This document shows, in pieces, positions 1 to 9,610 of a stretch of 64,000 nucleotides of DNA (positions are counted from its first letter, which is position 1; every line of letters begins with the position of its first letter). A program made the position numbers and the translations under genes. Under the pieces are notes generated by a model that did no database searches, was not told the origin of the DNA, and saw only the letters and a program-made list of their open reading frames with translations. The stretch is from Burkholderiaceae bacterium (GTDB lineage Bacteria; Pseudomonadota; Gammaproteobacteria; Burkholderiales; Burkholderiaceae_C). Location of the stretch: assembly GCA_024235855.1 (NCBI GenBank), contig JACKLN010000001.1, forward strand, positions 186,001 to 250,000. Reading direction: 5' to 3'.

Positions 1-1340
1 CCGCCAGGCAGGTAGCCGTAGAGCGTGTGGCCGGGGGGCATGCCACCGGCGAATTCCTCCACCAGTTCGCGCAGCGTGATGCCGGCCGGTGCCAGGTGCA
101 CGCCGGGCCGGTTGACGCGCCCGCTGACCGAGAAGCGACGCAAGCCCTTGCGCCCGTGGCGCCCCTGCGACGCAAACGCCTCGGGCCCCTGCTCGACCAG
201 TTCACGCACCCAGAACAGCGTCTCGCCGTTGTGCGCCAGCGTGGGCCGGCCGAAGAGACCGACCTCGGCGACGAAGGGCGGCCGCAGCCGCGGCAGGCCG
301 CGCTTGCCCTCGATGGACTCGATCATCGCCGACTCCTCGCCGCAGACGTAGGCGCCGGCGCCGCGCCGCAGGTCCAGCGTCGGCAGCGGGTGCGGCGCCC
401 AGGCGCGCAGTGCGTCGAGTTCCGCCGCCAGCATCGTGCGCAGGCCCGGGTATTCGTCGCGCAGGTAGAACCATGCCGCGTCGATGCCGACCACGTGGGC
501 GGCGATCAGCAGGCCCTCGAGCATGCGGTGCGGATCCTGCTCGAGGATCCAGCGGTCCTTGAAGGTACCGGGTTCACCCTCGTCCAGGTTCACGGCGAGG
601 TGCCGGGGCGCCGGCATGTCGCGCACGATGCGCCACTTGCGGCCGCTGGGAAAGCCTGCGCCACCCAGGCCGCGCAGGCCGGCGGCGTCGAGCACGTCGA
701 TCACCGATTCGGACCTGCGCCGGCCTTCGACGAGGTCGCGCCACAGCGTGTAGCCGCCGCCGGCGAGGTAGGCCTCGAAGCCCACCGTCGGCGTCACCTG
801 CTCCTCCCGCTGGCCGGCTTGCACGGCGGCCTGCACCGCGTCGACATCGGCCTGCGGCACCGGGTGCCGGTGCACCATGGCCGCCGGCGCGGTGTCGCAG
901 CGGCCGATGCAGGGTGCGGCGACCACGCGCACCTCGGAGCCCAGCACCGCGGGCAGCCGCGCCAGCAGGTCCCGTGCGCCGGCCATCTCGCAGGCGATGC
1001 CGTCGCACACGCGCACCGTCAGCGCAGGCGCGGCGGGCAGGCGGCCGTCGGCGTCCTCGTGCACGACCTCGAAGTGGTGATAGAAGCTCGCCACCTCGAA
1101 GACCTCGGCCATCGACAGCTTCATCCACGCCGCCAGCGCCACCAGGTGCGGCGCCGGCAGGCGGCCGCAGCGGTCGTTGAGCACGTGCAGCGCCTCGATC
1201 AGGCGGTCGCGCGGCCAGGGGGCCTCGCCCAGCCAGGCCACGATGTCGGCCCTTGCCGCCGGGTCGACCTGCCGGCCCTTGGGCTGGCGCCGCCGGCGCT
1301 GCTGGACCGAGGAAGCGTAAAAAAAGGTAATGGGCTGCAT
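1..1340 (-). CDS. NAD-dependent formate dehydrogenase beta subunit, NuoE-NuoF fusion type (C-terminus beyond window)
   Basis: The visible ~446 residues fuse a NuoE-like thioredoxin-fold domain to a NuoF-like flavoprotein. The NuoE part has a helical start and four [2Fe-2S] cysteines in VRVCDGIAC (around residue 111) and APCIGRCD (around 150). The NuoF part shows the FMN/NADH-binding motifs GLGGAGFPSGRKW, LDEGEPGTFKDR and GAYVCGEESA. Fused NuoE/F subunits are known from cytoplasmic molybdenum or tungsten formate dehydrogenases, where they pass electrons from the catalytic alpha subunit to NAD+. The ATG at 1340 is chosen because the NuoE helices begin soon after it. The C-terminal [4Fe-4S] domain and any alpha subunit lie off the left edge, so a NAD-reducing hydrogenase diaphorase is a less likely alternative. 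It follows the EamA gene on the same strand after 56 bases. Confidence 0.85.
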   Translation of the reverse strand, partial: MQPITFFYASSVQQRRRRQPKGRQVDPAARADIVAWLGEAPWPRDRLIEALHVLNDRCGRLPAPHLVALAAWMKLSMAEVFEVASFYHHFEVVHEDADGRLPAAPALTVRVCDGIACEMAGARDLLARLPAVLGSEVRVVAAPCIGRCDTAPAAMVHRHPVPQADVDAVQAAVQAGQREEQVTPTVGFEAYLAGGGYTLWRDLVEGRRRSESVIDVLDAAGLRGLGGAGFPSGRKWRIVRDMPAPRHLAVNLDEGEPGTFKDRWILEQDPHRMLEGLLIAAHVVGIDAAWFYLRDEYPGLRTMLAAELDALRAWAPHPLPTLDLRRGAGAYVCGEESAMIESIEGKRGLPRLRPPFVAEVGLFGRPTLAHNGETLFWVRELVEQGPEAFASQGRHGRKGLRRFSVSGRVNRPGVHLAPAGITLRELVEEFAGGMPPGHTLYGYLPG

Positions 1341-1396
1341 GCTGCGACCGGATGTTGCCGCAAATATGCACTATGTTGCGTGTCTTGTCACGCACT

Positions 1397-2284
1397 TCAC
1401 CGCACTTCGGCCCGCACCACCAGCGCCAGGCCCGCCAGCACGGCCACCAGCCCGGCCACGGCCATCCCGCCCGGCCGCTCCCCCACCACCACGACCGCCA
1501 GCCCGAAGGCCGTGACCGGCTCGAACAGCGCCAGCGACACCCCGGTGGCGCCGCTGATGTGGCGCAGGCCGTGGCTGAACAGCAGGTAGGCCACGCCGGT
1601 GCTGGCCACGCCCAGCCAGGCCACGACCAGCAGGTCGCGCGTGCCGATAGACGGCACGCCGGCCATGGCCAGCGCCGCCGGCACGGCCAGCAGGGCCGCC
1701 AGCGTGAAGACTGCGCCGGTGACGCGGCCCGGCTCGGCGCGCGCCACCAGACCATGGTTGAGCAGCGCGAAGGCGGCGTACGACAGCCCGGCGGCCAGGC
1801 AGGCCAGCACGCCGCCCAGCGAGACCGAGGCCGTGCGTGCGCCTTCGCCCACCAGCAGCACGCCGCCGGCGACCGCCAGCACCGTGCCCAACCACCACAC
1901 CCCGGTCGGCGCCCGCCGCGCGAAAACGCCTTGCAGCAACCCGCCCCACAGCGGGCCGCTGCCGATGGCCAGCGCCGTGCCCACGGCCACACCGAGCGCG
2001 CGCACGCCGGCGAAGAAGGCGAGGTTGTAGGCCGCCATGCAGGCCGCAGCGGCCACGACGAGCTGCCACGGCAGCGGCGCAGTGGGCGGCTCGGCCGCGC
2101 CGCGCCGCGCGTGCACGATCGCCAGCCAGACGCCGAAGAACAGCCCTGCCACGGCCAGCCGCAGCGCCCCCACCCACACGGAAGCCAGCTGTGGCGGCGC
2201 CAGGCTCTGCGCGGTGCCGGTGGTGCCCCACAGCGCCGCGGCAGCGAGCACGAGCGCGACCCCGCGCAGCGGTGACAACGTCAT
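1397..2284 (-). CDS. EamA/DMT-family transporter
   Basis: A 295-residue integral membrane protein with about ten hydrophobic helices and two similar halves, as in the drug/metabolite (EamA, RhaT/RarD-like) exporters. The N-terminus has the typical AAALWGTTGTAQ motif of the first EamA repeat. The ATG at 2284 is preferred: an in-frame ATG at 2338 would overlap the end of pcaJ and add a hydrophilic tail. The gene starts 28 bases after pcaJ on the same strand and may be cotranscribed with it. The substrate cannot be told from sequence; family members move amino acids, nucleosides or sugars, so a link to the pca genes is only positional. Confidence 0.85.
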   Translation of the reverse strand: MTLSPLRGVALVLAAAALWGTTGTAQSLAPPQLASVWVGALRLAVAGLFFGVWLAIVHARRGAAEPPTAPLPWQLVVAAAACMAAYNLAFFAGVRALGVAVGTALAIGSGPLWGGLLQGVFARRAPTGVWWLGTVLAVAGGVLLVGEGARTASVSLGGVLACLAAGLSYAAFALLNHGLVARAEPGRVTGAVFTLAALLAVPAALAMAGVPSIGTRDLLVVAWLGVASTGVAYLLFSHGLRHISGATGVSLALFEPVTAFGLAVVVVGERPGGMAVAGLVAVLAGLALVVRAEVR

Positions 2285-2312
2285 CGTGATCGTGTGGATC
2301 TCGCGCGCGTGA

Positions 2313-2966
2313 TCAGGCCGGCGCCAGCGGCACGGCACTCAGCGCCTGCAGCGCGTCCAGCGTCATGCCGTCGCACATCGCCAGCACCCGCACCTGCCCT
2401 CCCTGCAGCACCAGCACCGCCAGCTCGGTGTAGACGCGGCTGACGCAGCACAGGCCCGTGACCGGGTAGCTCAGCGCCGGCACCAGCTTGGGTTCACCGG
2501 CCTTGGTGCGCCAGTCCATCATCACCCAGGTCTGGCGGGCGCCGATGGCCAGGTCCATCGCGCCACCCACCGCCGGGATGGCGTCGGGCGCGCCGGTGTG
2601 CCAGTTGGCCAGGTCGCCATTGGCCGCCACCTGGAAGGCGCCGAGCACGCAGACGTCGAGGTGGCCGCCGCGCATCATCGCGAAGCTGTCGGCGTGGTGG
2701 AAGAAACAGCCGCCGGGCTTCAGCGTCACCGGTTGCTTGCCAGCGTTGATGAGGTCGTAGTCCTCCTGCCCCGGCGGTGGTGCCGGGCCCATGCCGAGCA
2801 CACCGTTCTCGCTGTGCAGCAGGATCTCCTTGCCCGGCGGCAGGTGGTTGGCCACCGCGGTGGGCGCGCCGATGCCGAGGTTGACGACGGCACCGTCGGG
2901 CAGGTCGGCGGCCACGCGCTGCGCGATCTGCGCGCGGCTCCAGGGGGTGTGTGCGGGGGTGCTCAT
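2313..2966 (-). CDS. pcaJ: 3-oxoadipate CoA-transferase subunit B
   Basis: The beta subunit (217 residues) of the enzyme that moves CoA from succinyl-CoA to 3-oxoadipate in the beta-ketoadipate pathway. The catalytic glutamate lies in LHSENGVLGMGP (Glu53). Further family blocks are NLGIGAPTAVANHLP and FHHADSFAMMRGGHLD. From memory the protein resembles Pseudomonas PcaJ over its whole length. The ATG at 2966 starts just before the conserved AQRVAADLPDGAVVNLG block, whereas the longer reading frame adds unrelated sequence. It begins 2 bases after the pcaI stop, so the two subunits are surely cotranscribed. A succinyl-CoA:acetoacetate transferase (ScoB) is the main alternative. Confidence 0.88.
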   Translation of the reverse strand: MSTPAHTPWSRAQIAQRVAADLPDGAVVNLGIGAPTAVANHLPPGKEILLHSENGVLGMGPAPPPGQEDYDLINAGKQPVTLKPGGCFFHHADSFAMMRGGHLDVCVLGAFQVAANGDLANWHTGAPDAIPAVGGAMDLAIGARQTWVMMDWRTKAGEPKLVPALSYPVTGLCCVSRVYTELAVLVLQGGQVRVLAMCDGMTLDALQALSAVPLAPA

Positions 2967-2968
2967 CG

Positions 2969-3679
2969 TCAGGCCGACTTCGCGAAGCCGCCGGCGCCGA
3001 CCGCGCCAGTCGCGCGGCGCGGCACCGGCACCACACGCTGCACGAAGATCCCCGGCGTGACCACCGCCTCGGGGTCGAGCGCACCGGGTTCGACCACCTC
3101 GTGCACCGAGGCCACGGTGCACTTGGCGGCCATGGCCATGATGGGCCCGAAGTTGCGGGCGGTCATGCGGTACGTGAGGTTGCCGAAACGGTCGCCGCGC
3201 TCGGCCTTGATCAGCGCCAGGTCGGCGTGCAGCGGCGTCTCGAAGACCTGCCAGCGGCCGTCGAGGAAACGCGTCTCCTTGCCCTCGGCCAGCGCGGTGC
3301 CGTAGCCGGTGGGCGTGAAGAAGCCACCGATGCCGGCGCCGGCGGCACGGATGCGCTCGGCCAGGTTGCCCTGCGGCACCAGTTCCAGCTCGATGCGGCC
3401 TTCGCGGTAGGCGCGGTCGAAGTGCCAGGAGTCCACCTGGCGCGGGAAGCTGCAGACGATCCTGCGCACGCGCCCGGCGCCGATCAGCGCCGCCAGCCCG
3501 CCGTCGCCGTTGCCGGCGTTGTTGTTGACCACGGTGAGGTCGCGCGCGCCCTGGTCGATGAGCGCCTCGACGAGTTCGTCGGGCAGGCCGGCAGTACCAA
3601 AGCCGCCGATCATCACGGTGGCACCATCGCGCACGTCGGCCAGCGCCTCGGCCGGGGTGGAAACGATCTTGTCGATCAT
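2969..3679 (-). CDS. pcaI: 3-oxoadipate CoA-transferase subunit A
   Basis: The alpha subunit (236 residues), partner of PcaJ. It carries the CoA-binding glycine motif VMIGGFGTAGLP near residue 22, then VVNNNAGNG, RIVCSFPRQ, ELVPQGNLAERIRAAG and the C-terminal VVTPGIFVQRVV, all typical of PcaI/ScoA. No catechol- or protocatechuate-cleaving genes are in view; only this downstream step is. The ATG at 3679 directly precedes the first family block. The gene is divergent from the HCCA-isomerase-like gene with 54 bases between the starts, so the two promoters must overlap or face each other there. Confidence 0.88.
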   Translation of the reverse strand: MIDKIVSTPAEALADVRDGATVMIGGFGTAGLPDELVEALIDQGARDLTVVNNNAGNGDGGLAALIGAGRVRRIVCSFPRQVDSWHFDRAYREGRIELELVPQGNLAERIRAAGAGIGGFFTPTGYGTALAEGKETRFLDGRWQVFETPLHADLALIKAERGDRFGNLTYRMTARNFGPIMAMAAKCTVASVHEVVEPGALDPEAVVTPGIFVQRVVPVPRRATGAVGAGGFAKSA

Positions 3680-3733
3680 GGGCGGACAGGATAGCGTGCG
3701 ACGACTTCCTGCTTGCCCAAGGCCGTACCTTCG

Positions 3734-4330
3734 ATGCACGTCGACTACTACTTCACCCCGGTGTCGCCCTGGGCCTACCTGGGCCACGCGCGCTTTGCGC
3801 AGTTGCTGGAGCAGCACGGCGCCACGGTCAGCGTGCGGCCGGTGGACTACGGCCGCATCTTCCCGGTCTCCGGCGGCCTGCCGCTGCCCAAGCGTGCGCC
3901 GCAGCGCCAGGCCTACCGGCTGGTCGAACTGCGTCGGTTTGCCGACCACCTGGGCGTGCCGCTGAACGTGCAGCCGAAGCACTTCCCGGTGGACGCCGGG
4001 CCGGCGTCTCGCCTGATCATCGCCACCGCGCAGACGCAGGGCGACGCCGCGGCGCTGGACCTCGCCGGGCGCTGCGGGCGCGCGGTGTGGGCCGAGGAGC
4101 GCGACCTGGCCACGGCCGACACGCTGCAGGCGCTGCTGGCCGAGGCCGGTCTGCCGGCCACGCTGATGGACGCGGCGGCCGCACCCGCTGTGGCGCAGGC
4201 CTTCGACACCTTTACCCAGCAGGCCATCGACGCCGGCGTGTTCGGCGCGCCCAGCTACGTGATCGACGGCGAGATCTTCTGGGGCCAGGACCGGCTGGAC
4301 TTCGTCGCGCGGCGTCTGGCGGGCGGCTAA
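3734..4330 (+). CDS. 2-hydroxychromene-2-carboxylate isomerase-like protein (DsbA-fold, GST kappa type)
   Basis: A 198-residue thioredoxin-fold protein. The N-terminus VDYYFTPVSPWAYLG holds the serine (Ser11) that stabilises glutathione in HCCA isomerases and GST kappa. The late block GVFGAPSYVIDGEIFWGQDR closes the thioredoxin fold and is typical of this family. HCCA isomerase acts in naphthalene breakdown, but many family members sit outside such pathways, so the substrate here is open. The ATG at 3734 is chosen; an in-frame TTG at 3713 would add seven residues. It is divergent from pcaI, which fits, but does not prove, a role in aromatic metabolism. Confidence 0.82.
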   Translation: MHVDYYFTPVSPWAYLGHARFAQLLEQHGATVSVRPVDYGRIFPVSGGLPLPKRAPQRQAYRLVELRRFADHLGVPLNVQPKHFPVDAGPASRLIIATAQTQGDAAALDLAGRCGRAVWAEERDLATADTLQALLAEAGLPATLMDAAAAPAVAQAFDTFTQQAIDAGVFGAPSYVIDGEIFWGQDRLDFVARRLAGG

Positions 4331-4349
4331 GAGGGTAGAGCCAGCCTGA

Positions 4350-4991
4350 TCAGGCCTGTCGCAGCAGGTTGGCCAGCTCCACGGCCGACTTCACGCCCAT
4401 CTTGTCGAACACGCGCGCCCGGTGCACCTCCACCGTTCGCACGCTGATGCCCAGGGCGTCCGCGATCAGCTTGTTGGGCCGGCCCTCGATGACCAGCCGC
4501 ATCACGTCGCGCTCGCGTTCCGTGAGTTCGCCCAGCAGGCGCTGCACCGCGTCGACCTGCCGGCGCGCAGCGAGCGTGTCGGCGCTGGCCTGCAGCGCGT
4601 GTTCGACACGGTCGACCAGGGTGTTGTTGGAGAAGGGCTTCTCCACGAAGTCGAAGGCGCCCCGCTTGACCGCCGACACGGCGGTGGGCACGTCGCCGTG
4701 GCCGGTGAGGAAGATCACCGGCAGCGCCGCCAGCAGCCCGCGCTCGATCAGCCGCTCGAACAGCACCAGGCCACTGGTGCCCGGCATGCGCACGTCCAGC
4801 ACCAGGCAGGACGGCGCCGACGGGAAGGGCTCGGGCTGGTCGGCGACATGCGCCTCGAAGGCCTCGGCGCTGGCGAAACCTTCCGACAGCAGGCGGCGCG
4901 AGCGCAGCAGCCAGGCCAGGGCGTCGCGCACCACGTCCTCGTCGTCGACGAGGTAGACCATCGGGATGCCGAGCGCAGGGTCGAGGGTCAT
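4350..4991 (-). CDS. FixJ/DctR-type response regulator
   Basis: A 213-residue regulator with an N-terminal receiver and a C-terminal LuxR-type helix-turn-helix. The receiver shows the acidic pair in YLVDDEDV, the phospho-acceptor Asp66 in LVLDVRMPGTSG, the conserved Thr96 and Lys118 in FVEKPF. The HTH runs from LTERERDVMRLV (around 150) through SVRTVEVHRARVFDKM. Its ATG overlaps the kinase stop in an ATGA arrangement, so the two are translated together. In Rhodobacter-type DctS/DctR systems a FixJ-like regulator controls C4-dicarboxylate uptake. The neighbouring malic enzyme gene makes that reading attractive, but the target is inferred. Confidence 0.88.
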   Translation of the reverse strand: MTLDPALGIPMVYLVDDEDVVRDALAWLLRSRRLLSEGFASAEAFEAHVADQPEPFPSAPSCLVLDVRMPGTSGLVLFERLIERGLLAALPVIFLTGHGDVPTAVSAVKRGAFDFVEKPFSNNTLVDRVEHALQASADTLAARRQVDAVQRLLGELTERERDVMRLVIEGRPNKLIADALGISVRTVEVHRARVFDKMGVKSAVELANLLRQA

Positions 4992-7027
4992 GGGGTGGCG
5001 GTGGTCGAGCTGTCCACGGGTCGAGACACCGAGGATGCCACGCGCGGCGCCGGCAGCGTGAAGCGGAACACCGTGCCGCCACCCGTGGGGGTGGCGGGGC
5101 CGAAGTCCAGCGCGCCGCCGTGCTGCTCGATCACCGTGCGGCACAGGCTCAGGCCCAGGCCCATGCCCTCGCGGCGCGTGGTGAAGAAGGGGGTGAACAG
5201 GCGGGCGGCCACGTCCGGCGGGATGCCCGGGCCGGCGTCGGCCACGCTGAACGTGACCCAGCGCGGGTGCGTCTGCTGCACGCCGATGCGCAGCACGCGC
5301 TCGGCCACCGGCGTCGTGCCGTCCATGGCCTGGATGCCGTTGCGCGTGAGGTTGAGCAGCACCTGCTCGACCATCGTGCGGTCGCAGCTCACGCGTGGGG
5401 CGGGGGTGGGCACGTCGAGCTCGATGCGGGTGCCGCTCTTGCGGGCCTGCAGGCGCACCAGCGGCAGCACGGCGTCGAGCAGCTGATCGACGCCGATCGC
5501 CTCGTGCAGTTGCTCGCGGCGACGCACGAAGTCGTGCACGCTCTTGATCACGCGGCCGGCGCGCTCGGCCTGCTCGGCGATGCGGCCCAGCGCCTGCCGC
5601 AGCATGGCCGGGGTGTCGGCGTCGGGCGCGTCGAGCAGGTTCAGCGAGCCGCTGGCGTAGCTGGCGATGGCCGCCAGCGGCTGGTTCAGTTCGTGGCTGA
5701 GCAGCGAGGCCATCTCGCCCACCGTGGCCAGGCGCGCGGTGGCCTGCAGCCGTTCCTGCTGCTGGCGCGAGAGCTCCTCCACGCTGCGCTGCGCCGACAG
5801 GTCGAGCACCGCGCTCATCCAGCCCGCCTGCGCGCCGCTGCCGTCGACCAGCGGCGCCTCGTAGATCATGACCGGGAAGCGCTCGCCGTTCTTGCGCATG
5901 AACTCGGTCTCGAAGCCCTCGCGCGCGGCGGCGTTGATCGCGGCCGCCTCGGGGCCCAGGCGCGTGGCCTGGCGACGGCGGTAGTCGTCGCGGTGCTCGG
6001 GGGGCCAGTACGGCGGCTCGTCGGCCGCCAGCAGTTCGTCGGCGCTGAGGCCGACCATGGTGCAGAAGGCGGGGTTGACGTAGGTGATGCGGCCCTGCAG
6101 GTCGCGCGCGCGCAGGCCGGTGACCAGCGAGTCCTCCATCGCCTTGCGGAAAGGCCAGCGCTTCGGCCAGCGCGCGTTCGGCCAGCGCGCGCCGGCGCAC
6201 GTCGTAGGCCAGCAGCGCCACCAGCGCGAACAGGCCCAGCGACAGGCCCAGCACCAGGGCCGTGGACAGGTTGGGGATCAGCCGCGGCGCGCCGGTGGCG
6301 CTGTCCACGCGCAGCTGCAGCGTGGTGCCGGGCAGGTCCACCAGGCGCTCGGCGCGGAAGACGCCGGCACCGCGCGGCAGGCCACTGCGCACCAGCCGTG
6401 TGCCGTCGCCTTCGACGAAGCTCAGCTCATGGCCGCGCGCCTGCGCGGTGGTGGTGGCGGACTCCAGCACGGCGCCCAGCGCCAGGGCGCCGACCACGTA
6501 CCCCTGCACCTGCCCCACGGCCGCCACCGGCACGCACAGGTCGATCAACTCCTGGCCCAGCCCCCCCGGCAGCGGCACGAAGTAGCTGCGCGAGAACGCC
6601 GGCACCAGCGACCGCGCGCGGCGGCGCAGGCCAGTTCGGTCTCGACATCGCTCTCCTCGCGGCGGATGCTGAGGAACGGCGGCGCCTGGAACGGGGAGTC
6701 CACCGCCGCCGCAATCTGGTCGGCCGCGTCCCGGCGCTCCAGGCGCACCAGCGTGCGGTGCCGCCGCAGCAGCGTGTTCGCGGCGGCGGACCAGGCGTCG
6801 GCCGGCTCGGCGGCCAGGGCCTGCAGCTGCTGCTGCAGCGCCAGCAGTTCGCGCCGCGTCTCGCCGGCCACCTCGGCAGCGACCGCCTCGGTGGCTTCCT
6901 GCGTGCGCGTGGCCTCGTAGTTCAGCGTCAGCGCCACCAGCAGGCTCTGCGCCACCACCAGCCCGGTCAGCAGCGCCGACCACAGCAGCATGCGCCGCCG
7001 GCGCGTCCAGCGGGGCGGCGGGGTCAT
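4988..7027 (-). CDS. DctS-like sensor histidine kinase (reading frame broken by two compensating single-base indels)
   Basis: If repaired the product is ~679 residues: a first membrane helix (LLWSALLTGLVVAQSLLVAL), a periplasmic sensor loop, a second helix before AYDVRRRALAERALAEALA, a PAS domain, then HisKA with LLSHELNQPLAA and an HATPase with DAGPGIPP and GMGLGLSLCR. The start and end lie in one frame, while the segment from about 6150 to 6620 lies in another. One base is missing in the GC run at 6611-6630, and one is extra in the A-run 6150-6152. The middle segment codes for a sensible sensor loop and membrane helix, so I read these as sequencing errors. The ATG at 7027 is chosen; 7051 is possible. 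It is divergent from maeB, and its stop overlaps the regulator start. Confidence 0.82.
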
Positions 7028-7254
7028 GGCGGCGTAGGGCGCGGGGGGCACGGGCGGCGGCAGGGGCGGAGTCGGGTGCTGGCCGGCACAGGCGGAGGAC
7101 GAGCCTTGCCAGCGTCGCCGAGAATAGGACGCCTCAGGTCAGGAGTGCTACGCAGTTTCGCGCATGGGTGGCGCGCAGCGGCCGGCGCACACTGCAGGCC
7201 CCCCGGAGCCGCGGCCGACCCGCGGACTGCCCCAGGACGAGACAGGAAGAGCGA

Positions 7255-9573
7255 ATGTCCGAAGCCGATGACAAGCGTGCGGCGCTGCGCCGCGCCGCGC
7301 TGGAGTACCACGAGTTCCCCGTGCCGGGCAAGGTGGCCATCCACGCCACCAAGCCGATGTCCAACCAGCGCGACCTGTCGCTGGCCTATTCGCCCGGCGT
7401 GGCCGCGGCCTGCGAGGAGATCGTGGCCGACCCGGCCAATGCCTTCCGCTACACCAGCCGCGGCAATCTGGTCGCGGTGGTGACCAACGGGACCGCCGTG
7501 CTGGGCCTGGGCGACATCGGTCCGCTGGCGTCCAAGCCGGTGATGGAAGGCAAGGGCGTGCTGTTCAAGAAGTTCGCCGGCATCGACGTCTTCGACCTCG
7601 AGATCCAGGAGAAGGACCTGGACAAGCTGGTCGACATCATCGCCGCGCTGGAGCCCACCTTCGGCGGCGTGAACCTCGAGGACATCAAGGCACCGGACTG
7701 CTTCTATGTCGAGCGCAAGCTGCGCGAGCGCATGAAGATCCCGGTCTTCCACGACGACCAGCACGGCACGGCCATCGTCGTCGGCGCGGCGCTGCTCAAC
7801 GCGCTGAAGGTCTCGGGCAAGAAGATCGATCAGATCAAGCTCGTCACCAGCGGCGCCGGCGCCGCCGCGCTGGCCTGCCTGGGCCTGCTGGTCAAGCTGG
7901 GCGTGCCGCGGCAGAACATCTGGGTGACCGACCTCGCCGGCGTGGTCTACAGCGGCCGCACCGAGCTGATGGACGAGGACAAGGCGCAGTTCGCGCAGGA
8001 CACCGCGGCGCGCACGCTGGCCGAGGTGATCGACGGCGCGGACGTGTTCCTGGGCCTGTCGGCCGGCGGCGTGCTGAAGCCGGCGATGGTGGCGGCGATG
8101 GCCCCGCACCCCATCATCTTCGCGCTGGCCAACCCGACGCCGGAGATCCTGCCGGAGGAGGCCAAGGCCGTGCGCCCGGACGTGATCATGGCCACGGGGC
8201 GCACCGACTACCCGAACCAGGTCAACAACGTCCTGTGCTTCCCGTACATCTTCCGCGGTGCACTGGACTGCGGCGCGACCACGGTGACCGACGAGATGGA
8301 GATCGCCGCGGTGCGCGCCATCGCCGAGCTGGCGCAGGCCGAGCAGAGCGACGTGGTGGCCGCCGCCTACGCCGGTCAGAACCTGGCCTTCGGGCCGGAG
8401 TACCTGATCCCCAAGCCCTTCGACCCGCGGCTGATCGGCAAGATCGCGCCGGCGGTGGCGCAGGCCGCGGCCGAATCCGGCGTGGCGCTGCGCCCGATCG
8501 CCGACATGGCGGCCTACCGCGAGAAGCTGCAGTCCTTCGCCTATGCCTCGGGCCAGCTGATGCGGCCGATCTTCATCGCGGCGAAGAACGCCACGAAGAA
8601 GCGCGTGGCCTACGCCGAGGGCGAGGAGGAGCGCGTGCTGCGCGCGGTGCAGATCGTCGTCGACGAGAACCTGGCGCGGCCGACGCTGATCGGCCGGCCG
8701 GCGGTGATCGCGCAGCGCATCGAGCGCTTCGGCCTGCGCCTGCGCGAGGGCCTGGACTACGACGTCGTCAACGTCGACCAGGACCACCGCTACCGCGACT
8801 TCTGGCAGACCTACCACCGCATGACCGAGCGCAAGGGCGTGACCCAGCAGCTCGCGAAGATCGAGATGCGGCGGCGGCTGACGCTGATCGGCGCCATGCT
8901 GCTGAAGAAGGGCGAGGTCGACGGCATGCTCTGCGGCACCTGGGGCACCACGGCCAACCACCTGCAGTACATCGACCAGGTGATCGGCCAGCGCGCCGGC
9001 GGCAGCCCGAGCACGCCGCAGGACGTGCGCGTCTACGCCAGCATGAACGGCCTGCTGCTGCCCGGGCGGCAGGTGTTCCTGGTCGACACCCACGTCAACG
9101 TCGACCCGACGGCCGAGGAACTGTGCGAGATCACGGTGATGGCCGCCGAGGAGATGCGGCGCTTCGGCCTGCAGCCCAAGGCGGCGCTGCTGTCGGCGTC
9201 GAACTACGGCAACCTGGAGATCCCCAGCGCGGCCAAGATGCGGCGCACGCTGGCCCTGCTGCGCGAGCAGGCCCCATGGCTGGAGGTGGACGGCGAGATG
9301 CATGGCGACATCGCGCTCGACGCCGCCGGCCGCCAGGCGCTGATGCCCGGCAGCGCGCTCACCGGTGAAGCCAACCTGCTGGTGTTCCCGAACATCGACG
9401 CCGCCAACATCGCCTACAACCTGTTGAAGACGGCCGCCGGCGGCGGCATCGCCATCGGCCCGGTGCTGCTGGGCGCGGACCAGCCGGTGCACATCCTGAC
9501 CGCCTCGGCCACCGTGCGCCGCATCGTCAACATGACGGCCCTGACCGTGGCGGACGCCAACGCAATGCGTTGA
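7255..9573 (+). CDS. maeB: NADP-dependent malic enzyme
   Basis: A 772-residue protein that converts malate to pyruvate and CO2 with reduction of NADP+. The malic-enzyme N-terminal domain (about residues 15-150) has SLAYSPGVAAAC, FEKLAGID-like FKKFAGIDVFDLE and FHDDQHGTA. The NAD(P)-binding domain follows with TSGAGAAALACLG. The last ~330 residues are the phosphotransacetylase-like domain usual in MaeB, with ASMNGLLLPGRQVF and ALTGEANLLVFPN. That domain generally lacks acetyl-transfer activity and is thought to be regulatory. GAAGAG-type purines (AGGAAG, 7242-7247) precede the ATG at 7255. It is divergent from the dctS-like kinase, with 227 bases between. Confidence 0.95.
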   Translation: MSEADDKRAALRRAALEYHEFPVPGKVAIHATKPMSNQRDLSLAYSPGVAAACEEIVADPANAFRYTSRGNLVAVVTNGTAVLGLGDIGPLASKPVMEGKGVLFKKFAGIDVFDLEIQEKDLDKLVDIIAALEPTFGGVNLEDIKAPDCFYVERKLRERMKIPVFHDDQHGTAIVVGAALLNALKVSGKKIDQIKLVTSGAGAAALACLGLLVKLGVPRQNIWVTDLAGVVYSGRTELMDEDKAQFAQDTAARTLAEVIDGADVFLGLSAGGVLKPAMVAAMAPHPIIFALANPTPEILPEEAKAVRPDVIMATGRTDYPNQVNNVLCFPYIFRGALDCGATTVTDEMEIAAVRAIAELAQAEQSDVVAAAYAGQNLAFGPEYLIPKPFDPRLIGKIAPAVAQAAAESGVALRPIADMAAYREKLQSFAYASGQLMRPIFIAAKNATKKRVAYAEGEEERVLRAVQIVVDENLARPTLIGRPAVIAQRIERFGLRLREGLDYDVVNVDQDHRYRDFWQTYHRMTERKGVTQQLAKIEMRRRLTLIGAMLLKKGEVDGMLCGTWGTTANHLQYIDQVIGQRAGGSPSTPQDVRVYASMNGLLLPGRQVFLVDTHVNVDPTAEELCEITVMAAEEMRRFGLQPKAALLSASNYGNLEIPSAAKMRRTLALLREQAPWLEVDGEMHGDIALDAAGRQALMPGSALTGEANLLVFPNIDAANIAYNLLKTAAGGGIAIGPVLLGADQPVHILTASATVRRIVNMTALTVADANAMR

Positions 9574-9610
9574 TTTTCGTTACGTGAGCGCATACTTCTT
9601 TGCCTGGAAT

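Noticed and set aside
5120..7483. A 787-codon frame antisense to the kinase and maeB start
   Set aside because: Low-complexity Arg/Ala/Pro translation typical of shadow frames.
7024..9492. An 822-codon open frame antisense to maeB
   Set aside because: It mirrors a perfect malic enzyme and has no family motif; high GC keeps antisense frames free of stops.
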